This document shows, piece by piece, positions 40,900 through 48,666 of a stretch of DNA of 64,000 nt. Made by a program: the position numbers and the translations under genes. The stretch is from a virus: positions 1-64,000 of the IMG/VR virus record IMGVR_UViG_3300032297_000368. One strand, 5' to 3'. A model generated the notes under the pieces. That model ran no database searches, was not told the DNA's origin, and saw nothing but the letters and a program-made list of their open reading frames with translations. Position 1 is the stretch's first letter, and the number at the start of each line of letters is the position of its first letter.

Positions 40900-41594
40900 T
40901 TTTCAAAATCGTCCCGTATCAAAGAGTGCCATGTGCCGTTATGGGGACCTGGTGGAAAAGGATGATTTGGATTAAAATACACCAAGTTATGACCAACAAG
41001 ACCTTTTTCTTTCCAGTTGGCACTCATCATATCTTCACCGATCATTGTAACGCCATCATCGTAATGTCTATCAATGTTATTAAACGAATCTGCATAACTG
41101 TTCATATGTCGTGATGAAGAGAATGCAAATTGGTCATTACCAAAATCACGGTCAGGTGTCATTCGACAATTTGGTATATACAGTTTAGAATCATCTAGTG
41201 TTTCAAATGGTATGACAACATTCAAAGCAAAGTCATATCGACTGCGAACAACCCAATCAAAATACATTTTATGTTCATGTTCATACTCCATCTTCAACTC
41301 ATTAGCCTTCATCAAGGCATATTGTTGATTCCAAGTTGCACGTGCCGGATCTTTTACTTTCCAATTTGGTTGTGGAGGAGGAACTCTGGTGTATTTTGAT
41401 AGATCATTATCTAGCGATGCCTCAACAGCAAACTTTGCAGGTTTGTATAGTTCGAATATATCTTTGGCCTTTGGTGTTTGCCATACATGACAGAATACGG
41501 TAACATCATAACGATCTAATAAATTCTTTTTATGATATTCAAACCCTTGTTCGAAACACCTAGGTTGTCCTGATAAACATAATGCAATTTTCAT
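40884..41594 (-). CDS. Putative glycosyltransferase, KIALCLSGQPRC type (236 aa)
   Basis: MKIALCLSGQPRCFEQGFEY, with FDWVVRSRYDFALN where RYDF gives an R-x-D metal pattern, and DMMSANWKEKGL, match a family of phage and bacterial WaaB/GT-like glycosyltransferases I recognise by these motifs. It overlaps the next gene by 16 bases. Confidence 0.75.
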   Translation of the reverse strand: MKIALCLSGQPRCFEQGFEYHKKNLLDRYDVTVFCHVWQTPKAKDIFELYKPAKFAVEASLDNDLSKYTRVPPPQPNWKVKDPARATWNQQYALMKANELKMEYEHEHKMYFDWVVRSRYDFALNVVIPFETLDDSKLYIPNCRMTPDRDFGNDQFAFSSSRHMNSYADSFNNIDRHYDDGVTMIGEDMMSANWKEKGLVGHNLVYFNPNHPFPPGPHNGTWHSLIRDDFENWQKD

Positions 41595-42292
41595 TTGTAG
41601 AATCTTTCAAAAACTTCTTCATTAATTTTATAATTACGATCTGATGGTAAATTAGTCCTACACAAAGTATAGTAACTATTCACATCACTAAATTGCTCTT
41701 CTTGTGATATTAAATGTATCTCAGAAGGATCAATATACTGTATCAGTTTATTATATAGTCCATGTGTATCATGTGACATTGCAGAATCTCTATATGCACC
41801 GTAAGATTCGTGTAGAGATTTCTTCACAATACTGGTCATTCTTTGTGGCCACACATAAAAATTATCTGTAGTATATCTTAAATCATTCCAATGGTTTGAT
41901 TCTGGAAATAGAAAGTTAAATTTATTCACATCTATATTTTCATCTAACATAACTCTATTAAAGTGTATATCAGAACGAGTTAAGATAAACAAGTCTGCAT
42001 CTACAGTCTCTAATAAATCTAATGCGCCACTCTTTGTGGTGAATCCATCAGAGTTCTCAAACTTACAGTAATTAATCTCTTTAGGTTTTACTAAATCTAC
42101 TATATCGGCTTCTATCAAAGGATTAAATGATTTGTATGTTGAAAGATATAATTCAACTTCATGACCACTTTGTATGGCAGGATCAACTAAATTCTTTTTG
42201 ATATTTGGCCAACAATGACGAAGGTCTCTGAGACTGCCGAACTTGCCGCCAGTCCCGTAGATTATACCAAAAAGACAGATTGCTATTCTCAT
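41591..42292 (-). CDS. Putative glycosyltransferase, related to its neighbour (233 aa)
   Basis: MRIAICLFGIIYGTGGKFGS resembles the start of the protein at 40884-41594, and LFILTRSDIHFNRVML gives the same R-x-D pattern. The two may be paralogues that add successive sugars. The C-terminus is alpha/beta and not further assigned. Confidence 0.65.
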   Translation of the reverse strand: MRIAICLFGIIYGTGGKFGSLRDLRHCWPNIKKNLVDPAIQSGHEVELYLSTYKSFNPLIEADIVDLVKPKEINYCKFENSDGFTTKSGALDLLETVDADLFILTRSDIHFNRVMLDENIDVNKFNFLFPESNHWNDLRYTTDNFYVWPQRMTSIVKKSLHESYGAYRDSAMSHDTHGLYNKLIQYIDPSEIHLISQEEQFSDVNSYYTLCRTNLPSDRNYKINEEVFERFYK

Positions 42293-42858
42293 TTAACCCA
42301 ATACCAAACATCACATTCGGTGGTCAAGATTTCTTTACCCATCTTGGCAGCAAATTCTTTTACTGCCTTATTAACACCAGGTATTACAGTGAAATCATGT
42401 CCTGCAAATATACCACCATCTTTTACTTTTGAATAATAGTTTGCACAATCTATAGAGAGTTGCTCGTAAGTATGTAAACCATCAATAAAAATATAATCAA
42501 AAAAAGAATCATTTAAAAGTCCCACAGCCTCATCAGAAGTTTTTTTATAAAAATTAAATCTTTCACCAAAAGGTAATAGACGTTGCATTGCGGTATCAAA
42601 GACTTCATTTCGATTGTCTAAGTTTCTACCATTCCAATCAACATAAGTCATGTAAGGATCAATGACATGTAATGTTAATTGTGGTAAACTGGATAACATG
42701 AAGTGTGAAGTATCTCCTATATCACATCCAATTTCTAAACCAACAATTGATTCTCTATCTTTAACTAAGTCACGTAGTCCATAACCAGAACATTTCATCT
42801 CTGTTGCTGGTCGGCCAAATGCTTCATGCTCGGTGTTAATTGTAATTGTATCACTCAT
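42289..42858 (-). CDS. Class I SAM-dependent methyltransferase (189 aa)
   Basis: VGLEIGCDIGDTSHFML is the SAM-binding glycine motif; FDYIFIDGLHTYEQLSIDC and GGIFAGHDF belong to the Methyltransf_24 type. It probably methylates a sugar or glycan terminus, as expected from the operon. It overlaps the genes on both sides. Confidence 0.85.
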   Translation of the reverse strand: MSDTITINTEHEAFGRPATEMKCSGYGLRDLVKDRESIVGLEIGCDIGDTSHFMLSSLPQLTLHVIDPYMTYVDWNGRNLDNRNEVFDTAMQRLLPFGERFNFYKKTSDEAVGLLNDSFFDYIFIDGLHTYEQLSIDCANYYSKVKDGGIFAGHDFTVIPGVNKAVKEFAAKMGKEILTTECDVWYWVK

Positions 42859-43693
42859 ATTTTGCCTCTATAATTTTTTTCCATTCAGGTACACGATCAT
42901 ATTGATGCACTATTACATATTCTTTTCCTTCAGATGTAACAACTTTATCGCCTTCTAATTTAGGAGTTGCCTCTACTAAGAAAGGTTTGAATTGTTCTAT
43001 CTTACTAGGATCAGCAGTAGTTCCTAATTGACATGCCCATCCATCTTCTGAAGTCATGTACATACTACTCTTCAAATAAGGATGTTGTGATATCAATACA
43101 TTAAATGTAGATTGATCTACAATAGGAATTGGACGATTGATTGATGATAAGAAGATGTTTAATGCTAAAGACTTCATAGCATAACCACGGCCTGCCAATA
43201 CACCAACGTTGAATATAACATTGTTCTTGAAGTGATCGTGAATCATAGGACCGAAAGTCTCTAATAGATTCTGATTGCCCCATGGTTCATCTTTGTAACG
43301 AATGCTTTCAGAAGAGAATACTAAGTCTTCAGATGAACCATCTGGTAGATGTTGTTCTAACCATTCAACAGGATTTTTCTGAAAGATAACGTCTTTAACA
43401 TCAGTGGTAATAACATACCGATAGTCTTGTGATTTTAATGTATTGTAGATGTGAATGAATCTTTCAACGTGTACCATCAATTGAGATTGATACACTAAGT
43501 TTCCATTATCATCTTGTTGAAATGCAATAACACTGAAACCAGCATTACTGACTTGTTGAACTGTTTCTTTATCACAATTCATAAGAATCAGGACTTTATC
43601 GCCTTCAAATCCTGATTTATTAATTGAATTAACCCAATACTTCAGTTTCGACCAATCATAGTTAGTCGAACATCCTATAATCAAATCCTTCAT
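42851..43693 (-). CDS. GT-A-type glycosyltransferase (280 aa)
   Basis: The N-terminus LIIGCSTNYDWSKLKYWVNS is followed by a DxD-like motif VITTDVKDVIFQKNP near residue 95 and WGNQN/NVGVLAGRG segments, an arrangement seen in phage GT-A enzymes. This is the first gene of the operon. It probably transfers a sugar in the cytoplasm. Confidence 0.75.
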   Translation of the reverse strand: MKDLIIGCSTNYDWSKLKYWVNSINKSGFEGDKVLILMNCDKETVQQVSNAGFSVIAFQQDDNGNLVYQSQLMVHVERFIHIYNTLKSQDYRYVITTDVKDVIFQKNPVEWLEQHLPDGSSEDLVFSSESIRYKDEPWGNQNLLETFGPMIHDHFKNNVIFNVGVLAGRGYAMKSLALNIFLSSINRPIPIVDQSTFNVLISQHPYLKSSMYMTSEDGWACQLGTTADPSKIEQFKPFLVEATPKLEGDKVVTSEGKEYVIVHQYDRVPEWKKIIEAKYE

Positions 43694-43706
43694 AATAACT
43701 CCAATT

Positions 43707-44441
43707 TTAATTTACATATTTTCTAAATCTTTTGATACTTTGACCTGGTGTTCCTTTTATATAGTTATCTCGTAGCTCTGGTCTTCCATCTTCACCCGCA
43801 CCAGCCTTAGATACGAACTCTTGTTCTTCTTTAATAGTTCTAATAGAACCATTATGACTTGCTAGATATGCTGAAAACTGTACATCTGGAAATTCTTTCT
43901 TCATTGCCAACATTGCTGTCAAATTACTCATAGCATCATCAAACAAACGAACTCTACTAAATTTACCATACTTTAAATATTTACGTATGATCTTAACTTT
44001 GTTTTCTGCACTAGGGTTATTACCTAGATTACCTGCACGTTCAACATAAACTTTATCCATATCAACACCGTGTTGCCTGAATGTATCTAGGAACAAATGT
44101 TTATTGTCGAAATCGGAACGTGCTGTGATTATTATAACACGACTATTGGATTTATTCGAGACATTTTTTAAAATACTCTTCAACTTTGCCATCATTCGTG
44201 GTATAACTTTTGATTCTTTATTGAACTTCTCAGCATCTCTAAACTGACTGTAATCAAATGATTCGCCAGCTTTAAGTTTATATGTATTAAACTCTTGATT
44301 AGTCAATTCTTTAATGACTTTACCAGATTTAATAACGGCAATCTTTGCTGTTGTTTGGAATAAAGTCTCATCAATATCAAATATGGTAAGTCCACCACCT
44401 TCTTCGATAGACTCATTTAAAAATTGTGTGAAGTTTTTCAT
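43707..44441 (-). CDS. HAD-family phosphatase with capsid-targeting-like N-terminus (244 aa)
   Basis: I start at ATG 44441 because MKNFTQFLNE followed by S matches the packaging peptide described for 34855-35157 and leaves no overlap with the gene upstream. LTIFDIDETLFQT (19-31) is HAD motif I, and RVIIITARS and VRLFDDAMSNL follow. It resembles polynucleotide/nucleotide phosphatases of the PNKP type in outline only. Confidence 0.78.
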   Translation of the reverse strand: MKNFTQFLNESIEEGGGLTIFDIDETLFQTTAKIAVIKSGKVIKELTNQEFNTYKLKAGESFDYSQFRDAEKFNKESKVIPRMMAKLKSILKNVSNKSNSRVIIITARSDFDNKHLFLDTFRQHGVDMDKVYVERAGNLGNNPSAENKVKIIRKYLKYGKFSRVRLFDDAMSNLTAMLAMKKEFPDVQFSAYLASHNGSIRTIKEEQEFVSKAGAGEDGRPELRDNYIKGTPGQSIKRFRKYVN

Positions 44442-44446
44442 TTTTA

Positions 44447-44767
44447 TTATACTGTGAATGATGATCCACAACCGCAACTTGCTTTTGCGTTTGGATTATT
44501 TACTACGAATTGAGAAGATGTCATATCTTTTTTGAAGTCTATGGTTGCTTCATTTAAATATTGCATTGATATTGCATCTACTAAAACTTTAATGCCGTGT
44601 TGTTCAAATGATAGATCATCTTCTGAAGCCTGTTCTTCAATTGTAAACCCATATTGAAAACCAGAACAACCACCACCTTGAACAAATACACGCAATGAAC
44701 CTGGAGTATCTTCATCTTCTAAAATACTTTTTATTTGTTTTGCTGCCGATTCTGTAATCTGTATCAC
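44447..44767 (-). CDS. A-type iron-sulfur carrier (IscA/ErpA/HesB-like)
   Basis: The three conserved cysteines are present: C34 in GGGCSGFQYGF and C98 and C100 in SCGCGSSF. At 106 aa the length is standard. It can bind an Fe-S cluster or iron and pass it to apoproteins. Its place between a packaged-type phosphatase and virion-related genes is odd, since no Fe-S client is apparent there. Confidence 0.92.
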   Translation of the reverse strand: MIQITESAAKQIKSILEDEDTPGSLRVFVQGGGCSGFQYGFTIEEQASEDDLSFEQHGIKVLVDAISMQYLNEATIDFKKDMTSSQFVVNNPNAKASCGCGSSFTV

Positions 44768-44768
44768 A

Positions 44769-45050
44769 TTAACCTCTCGTTAGATTCAATATCTTTTGTA
44801 TTTGAGTCTCTAATGTTTCTTTACGGTTTGGCCATTTAATGATTGGTTGATCTGCCGTCTTTAATAATTTAGTTAAGAAAGGCAATATTAATTTCTCGAC
44901 TTGTTGTAAACGTTCTTTATATTCTTCTGCCGTTTCTTCTTTCTCGGCAATTACATCTGTATATTCTTCTTCATCTATTGCTGTGAATCCGAAATCATCA
45001 TCAGCAAATTCATCAATAATTTTACTTAGGTCAAATTTCTTTTCAGCCAT
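44769..45050 (-). CDS. Conserved small acidic T4-like protein (93 aa)
   Basis: It has DDDFGFTAIDEEEYTDV and then a helix, ending QPIIKWPNRKETLETQIQK. I recall this as a conserved small protein near the tail or late genes of T4-like phages from aquatic hosts. Function unknown. It overlaps the next gene's stop/start. Confidence 0.65.
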   Translation of the reverse strand: MAEKKFDLSKIIDEFADDDFGFTAIDEEEYTDVIAEKEETAEEYKERLQQVEKLILPFLTKLLKTADQPIIKWPNRKETLETQIQKILNLTRG

Positions 45051-46276
45051 TATTTACTCCAATTCTTAGCAGCATTAAAGTTTGCTTGACTAAACTCTAA
45101 TCTATCTACAAGTTTTACCGCATTACCTTTAAGTCTATCAACAGCAACAAATCCTTCTGGTGCTGTAATTCTATAACCATCGTCTGTACGTATGAATGTA
45201 CCGATTGAACGAATGGTTTCTAATTTACGTACAATCAATAATTTACAATCAACTAAAAGATTCATCAGTTCAAAAATCTTTTGTAATTCGCCAGCAGAAC
45301 CACGGAAGAATCTCATCATCTCATTCTTCTCTGCAATTCTTTTCTTCTTAGTATCATCTCTCTTTGCTGCTTGTACTTCTTTATTTAACTTCTCTTCAAT
45401 CCATTTTATCAGTTCAACAGTGTGAGCTCTTGTATTGGTAATCTTCTGCCCTTGGCGTATCTTTGTGTTGTTGAATGTTTTAATGAAAGTTAGAATAGAA
45501 TCTACGGAAGATATTCTATTTAACACTATAGAATTAATACTTCTAAATGTTCTACCTGCTTCGGTTAATTTACTTGAAAGTATTTTAGTTTCAGTTTCGG
45601 TGAATGTTGCAGTACCTGAAGCATCAGTGAATGAAGCATCACGGAACCAAACATCTTTAGTTGTTGATAGATTACCAATATCGATGTTGAATGATGCCTT
45701 CATATCAGACATTGTTTTACCTGTGTATGAGGTATGAAACACTACACCAACATGTGCAGCCATCATTGTCTTTGCCAGTTTAGAATCTGAAGGCACAGCA
45801 TAAACAATTGTATTAGGTTGAAACACTATGTACTCTTCACCATCAATTATTTTTGTATCGATATCACCTTTACTAAACATCATATCACCTTGAAGGATGC
45901 CTTTGATGCCTAGTTTAGGTAGATAACGTAATGCCATTTTAAGTTTATTGTTAAGACCTTCAGAAGCATGATTGTTATCAATATCTTCTTCTGTATAATT
46001 TAATTTAGCATCTTTATTGAATACTGATTTAGTACCAACAAAAAACTTACCGTTTTCTGGATTGGTGCCAACAAAAATTGCTGGCGCACCGTCCCATTTA
46101 GTTGTGATATTAATCTTTGACTGTGCATGACCAGCAAGCATATCACGCAAACTTTGTAAGAAATTTATGGCACCTCGAGCACCAGCAACTCCGCCATTTA
46201 AGACTTCATCTTCTAGATGTTCGAGGTGTAAATTCTTACCTTGTTTATCTTCTGTTAAATATTCTATGAATTTCAT
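45050..46276 (-). CDS. Ligase-like protein with capsid-targeting-like N-terminus (DUF6267-like, 408 aa)
   Basis: MKFIEYLTE (1-9) resembles a packaging peptide. TTKWDGAPAIFVG (58-70) has the K-x-D-G pattern of covalent nucleotidyltransferases (DNA/RNA ligases, capping enzymes), with K60 as the candidate adenylated lysine; FFVGTKSVFN and ILQGDMMFS may be later motifs. I assign it a ligase-like fold, not an activity. It resembles DUF6267. Confidence 0.65.
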   Translation of the reverse strand: MKFIEYLTEDKQGKNLHLEHLEDEVLNGGVAGARGAINFLQSLRDMLAGHAQSKINITTKWDGAPAIFVGTNPENGKFFVGTKSVFNKDAKLNYTEEDIDNNHASEGLNNKLKMALRYLPKLGIKGILQGDMMFSKGDIDTKIIDGEEYIVFQPNTIVYAVPSDSKLAKTMMAAHVGVVFHTSYTGKTMSDMKASFNIDIGNLSTTKDVWFRDASFTDASGTATFTETETKILSSKLTEAGRTFRSINSIVLNRISSVDSILTFIKTFNNTKIRQGQKITNTRAHTVELIKWIEEKLNKEVQAAKRDDTKKKRIAEKNEMMRFFRGSAGELQKIFELMNLLVDCKLLIVRKLETIRSIGTFIRTDDGYRITAPEGFVAVDRLKGNAVKLVDRLEFSQANFNAAKNWSK

Positions 46277-46278
46277 TT

Positions 46279-47505
46279 TTAGTATATCTTTACAAATGGT
46301 CCGTTAGTGTCTCTAAATTCTTTCTTTGCACCATAGTATAATGTTTTCAACCATTCAGCCATTAATCCTTTCTTCTCGATTAAAGCCCAAGCATATGCCC
46401 ATCTCATACATGTCAACTTTGATGATAATCTTCCACCAGCATACTTAGAACCCTCCTCTCGAATAGAATAATCTAATACATTAGCAAACGAACCAGTAGA
46501 AACTATTTTACCTTTATACACAACTTTCATTTCACCAAAATCTATACTCATACGATTGACTTTAAGTTTAGATAACTCTTTTTGAAAATCAATCCAATAT
46601 TTTTTAGTTTCTGTTGTCCATTTTCCTACAGGAGGAATATGAGGGTCTTTACCTGCATTAACTGGTCTAATTATTCCGAGTTTATTATAATATTTCGAAA
46701 AGAACTCATCAATGGCGTCAGCAGAAGCTTTACCAATTTTAGCACCAGCATCTTTTCCTGTAGGAGTTAAATCGGTCTGAACACCACCTCTAGGAGTTGA
46801 CATGTTAAAGTTTCTTGTTTGCCAATTAACAATTGTATCGTTCACTTTAAATTGTCCAGCAATTTCTCCATTATCTATCTCTGTTGGAGTTTTGTTATTT
46901 GTTCCGAAATTTGCATAACACTTCAAGGGGCCAACATTTTCAAATGTTAACTCTTTCTGTTTGCCTTTACCCATATTAGATAATTCTAAATCAGCTTTAG
47001 CTTTAGTTTTAGAAATAGCTTTAAGTGATACAGGAACTAAATCTTTAGTTTGTATTAATTCTCTCATGTACGCATTTAAAGAATAAAGATTGGCCATTTT
47101 ATCAGGATTTTTAGTGATTGAATCTAATTTTTTTCTTATTACATTTTCTTTTGTTTTTCTAACCATGTAAATATCAGCAGGATCCCAATTATCTTTTGTT
47201 GAAACGCCACATCTTTTTTTAGCAATATCTTCAATGAATGCCATAAAACCATCTCGTTCATCACGAGAATAGGAATATCCTTTATTACTATCGCCTAGAT
47301 AATTTTTTAGAGCAATACATTGTTTAGTGTATGTAGATAACCATATTTCTCTAAGTTTTACGTCTTTAGCTAATTGAGGATAAACTTGTACGATCTCAGA
47401 AAACAACTGAGATTCTGTAGGTGTTTTAACACTTTCAATCCATAATTTGAAAGCAACTTTAGAACCATTCTCTTGTTTAGCTGTCTCTATCGCATTGCCG
47501 GCCAT
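46279..47505 (-). CDS. Large T4-like phage protein, possible nuclease fold (408 aa)
   Basis: It begins MAGNAIETAKQENGSKVAFK. DNWDPADIYMVRK (about 105-117) followed by LVPVSLKAISKTK (about 154-166) could be the D and (S)-x-K of a PD-(D/E)xK nuclease core, but this is weak. Similar large proteins occur in T4-like phages of aquatic hosts. Early and late promoter boxes lie just upstream. Confidence 0.6.
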   Translation of the reverse strand: MAGNAIETAKQENGSKVAFKLWIESVKTPTESQLFSEIVQVYPQLAKDVKLREIWLSTYTKQCIALKNYLGDSNKGYSYSRDERDGFMAFIEDIAKKRCGVSTKDNWDPADIYMVRKTKENVIRKKLDSITKNPDKMANLYSLNAYMRELIQTKDLVPVSLKAISKTKAKADLELSNMGKGKQKELTFENVGPLKCYANFGTNNKTPTEIDNGEIAGQFKVNDTIVNWQTRNFNMSTPRGGVQTDLTPTGKDAGAKIGKASADAIDEFFSKYYNKLGIIRPVNAGKDPHIPPVGKWTTETKKYWIDFQKELSKLKVNRMSIDFGEMKVVYKGKIVSTGSFANVLDYSIREEGSKYAGGRLSSKLTCMRWAYAWALIEKKGLMAEWLKTLYYGAKKEFRDTNGPFVKIY

Positions 47506-47533
47506 TTATTACTCCGTTACTTGTTAATAGGAG

Positions 47534-47541
47534 TATTTATA
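47534..47541 (-). promoter_or_regulatory. T4-type late promoter TATAAATA
   Basis: An exact TATAAATA on the minus strand, 28 bases before the start at 47505, as at 31791. It should drive late transcription of 46279-47505 and the ligase-like, Fe-S carrier and phosphatase genes. Confidence 0.78.
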
Positions 47542-47567
47542 TTAACACGGCTACCGAATTATGTCAA
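47539..47567 (-). promoter_or_regulatory. Sigma70-type promoter overlapping the late box
   Basis: TTGACA (47562-47567) and TAATAT (47539-47544) with a 17-base spacer. The -10 box overlaps the TATAAATA box, so one site may serve both host and late phage sigma factors. The -35 box is inside the end of the upstream gene. Confidence 0.55.
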
Positions 47568-48666
47568 TATCTTTTCCGCTAGTCCAAACCTCTTGTTCTG
47601 TACGTAAACGACCTTCGGTCTTCAGAGTTTCATATCTGTTAATGGCTTTCTTTCTCCACCACTCAATAATGTTACTCAAATGAAACTTTTCATAGTTCTC
47701 ACCAGCCTCTAGTTTAGTGGCTTTTCCATTGACAAAATCGACCATATTTTTGTAACCATAGTCAGATATGAAGTATCGTTTCTGTTCGTTCAGATTCTTG
47801 GCCTTCTCGATGGTTTCTTTAAATTTTACACCTTCTGGTGTTCCTTTAAGTGCGATACCAACCATCGAAACTATTGCATTTGATATTTTCAATTTACGAC
47901 TAGAAGCATTTAGTGGTGCCAATGGTTCACCAGTAATATTCTCAACATATTCTTTCAGATCAGTATATGTTTTACCGTGTAACATAGGAAGAAAATCTGA
48001 ATCTGTTAGACCTTTGTAACGAATAAAAGGTTTCATGCCATCATATTGTGACACTGTTTTTGTAGAACCATATAAAGAAGTGGTTTCAAAAAGACAAGTG
48101 TTCATTTTATACTTGGCATTTAACATCTCACGAACTTCATGTGATGTACAGATTGCCGCCATAAGTTTACCACCTAGATAATTATAACCAAATGGTTGTG
48201 AAGGTACAATAACAAAACCCATAGCAGCACACTCATTGAATCTTTTGGCACCACCCTCAGTTTGTGTAAACACTGCTCCAAGCATCTCATTACGTGGCTT
48301 ACAGTTAATCACAGGTGAACCTAGGCGAATAAAACCACACCATTTACCAGTTGTCTTTTCCATAACAGCAAGTCTTAGGCAACGACCTGGAATACTTGTC
48401 ATATTAGAATGACTTGATATTATGTTAAGATATAAGTCCCATTGCGATTGTGACAACTCGACCACCTCAAACTCCATCGACTCTGGAGAGAGACTAAAAT
48501 CTGAGTATAGGTCTTCTTCTGGTCCCCCAAAAGGAAGCGCAGGAGGTCTATCGGAGAGACTGGCCAATTTCTGTTCACGCATGTACTCATCAATACGATT
48601 GAACTTGTCAAAGTAGTCACTATAAATGTTAGCACAATGTAATGCTTGTTCTTTTGTTAACTTCAT
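47551..48666 (-). CDS. Phage protein with DruA/DUF4338-like features (371 aa)
   Basis: The middle (RCLRLAVMEKTTGKWCGFIR, then RFNECAAMGFVIVPSQPFGY, LGGKLMAAICTSHEVR, TCLFETTSLYG) has the order and style of DUF4338, the domain of the Druantia protein DruA, as far as I recall that family. The function of DUF4338 is not established. It lies next to the replicative helicase and overlaps its start. Confidence 0.55.
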   Translation of the reverse strand: MKLTKEQALHCANIYSDYFDKFNRIDEYMREQKLASLSDRPPALPFGGPEEDLYSDFSLSPESMEFEVVELSQSQWDLYLNIISSHSNMTSIPGRCLRLAVMEKTTGKWCGFIRLGSPVINCKPRNEMLGAVFTQTEGGAKRFNECAAMGFVIVPSQPFGYNYLGGKLMAAICTSHEVREMLNAKYKMNTCLFETTSLYGSTKTVSQYDGMKPFIRYKGLTDSDFLPMLHGKTYTDLKEYVENITGEPLAPLNASSRKLKISNAIVSMVGIALKGTPEGVKFKETIEKAKNLNEQKRYFISDYGYKNMVDFVNGKATKLEAGENYEKFHLSNIIEWWRKKAINRYETLKTEGRLRTEQEVWTSGKDIDIIR

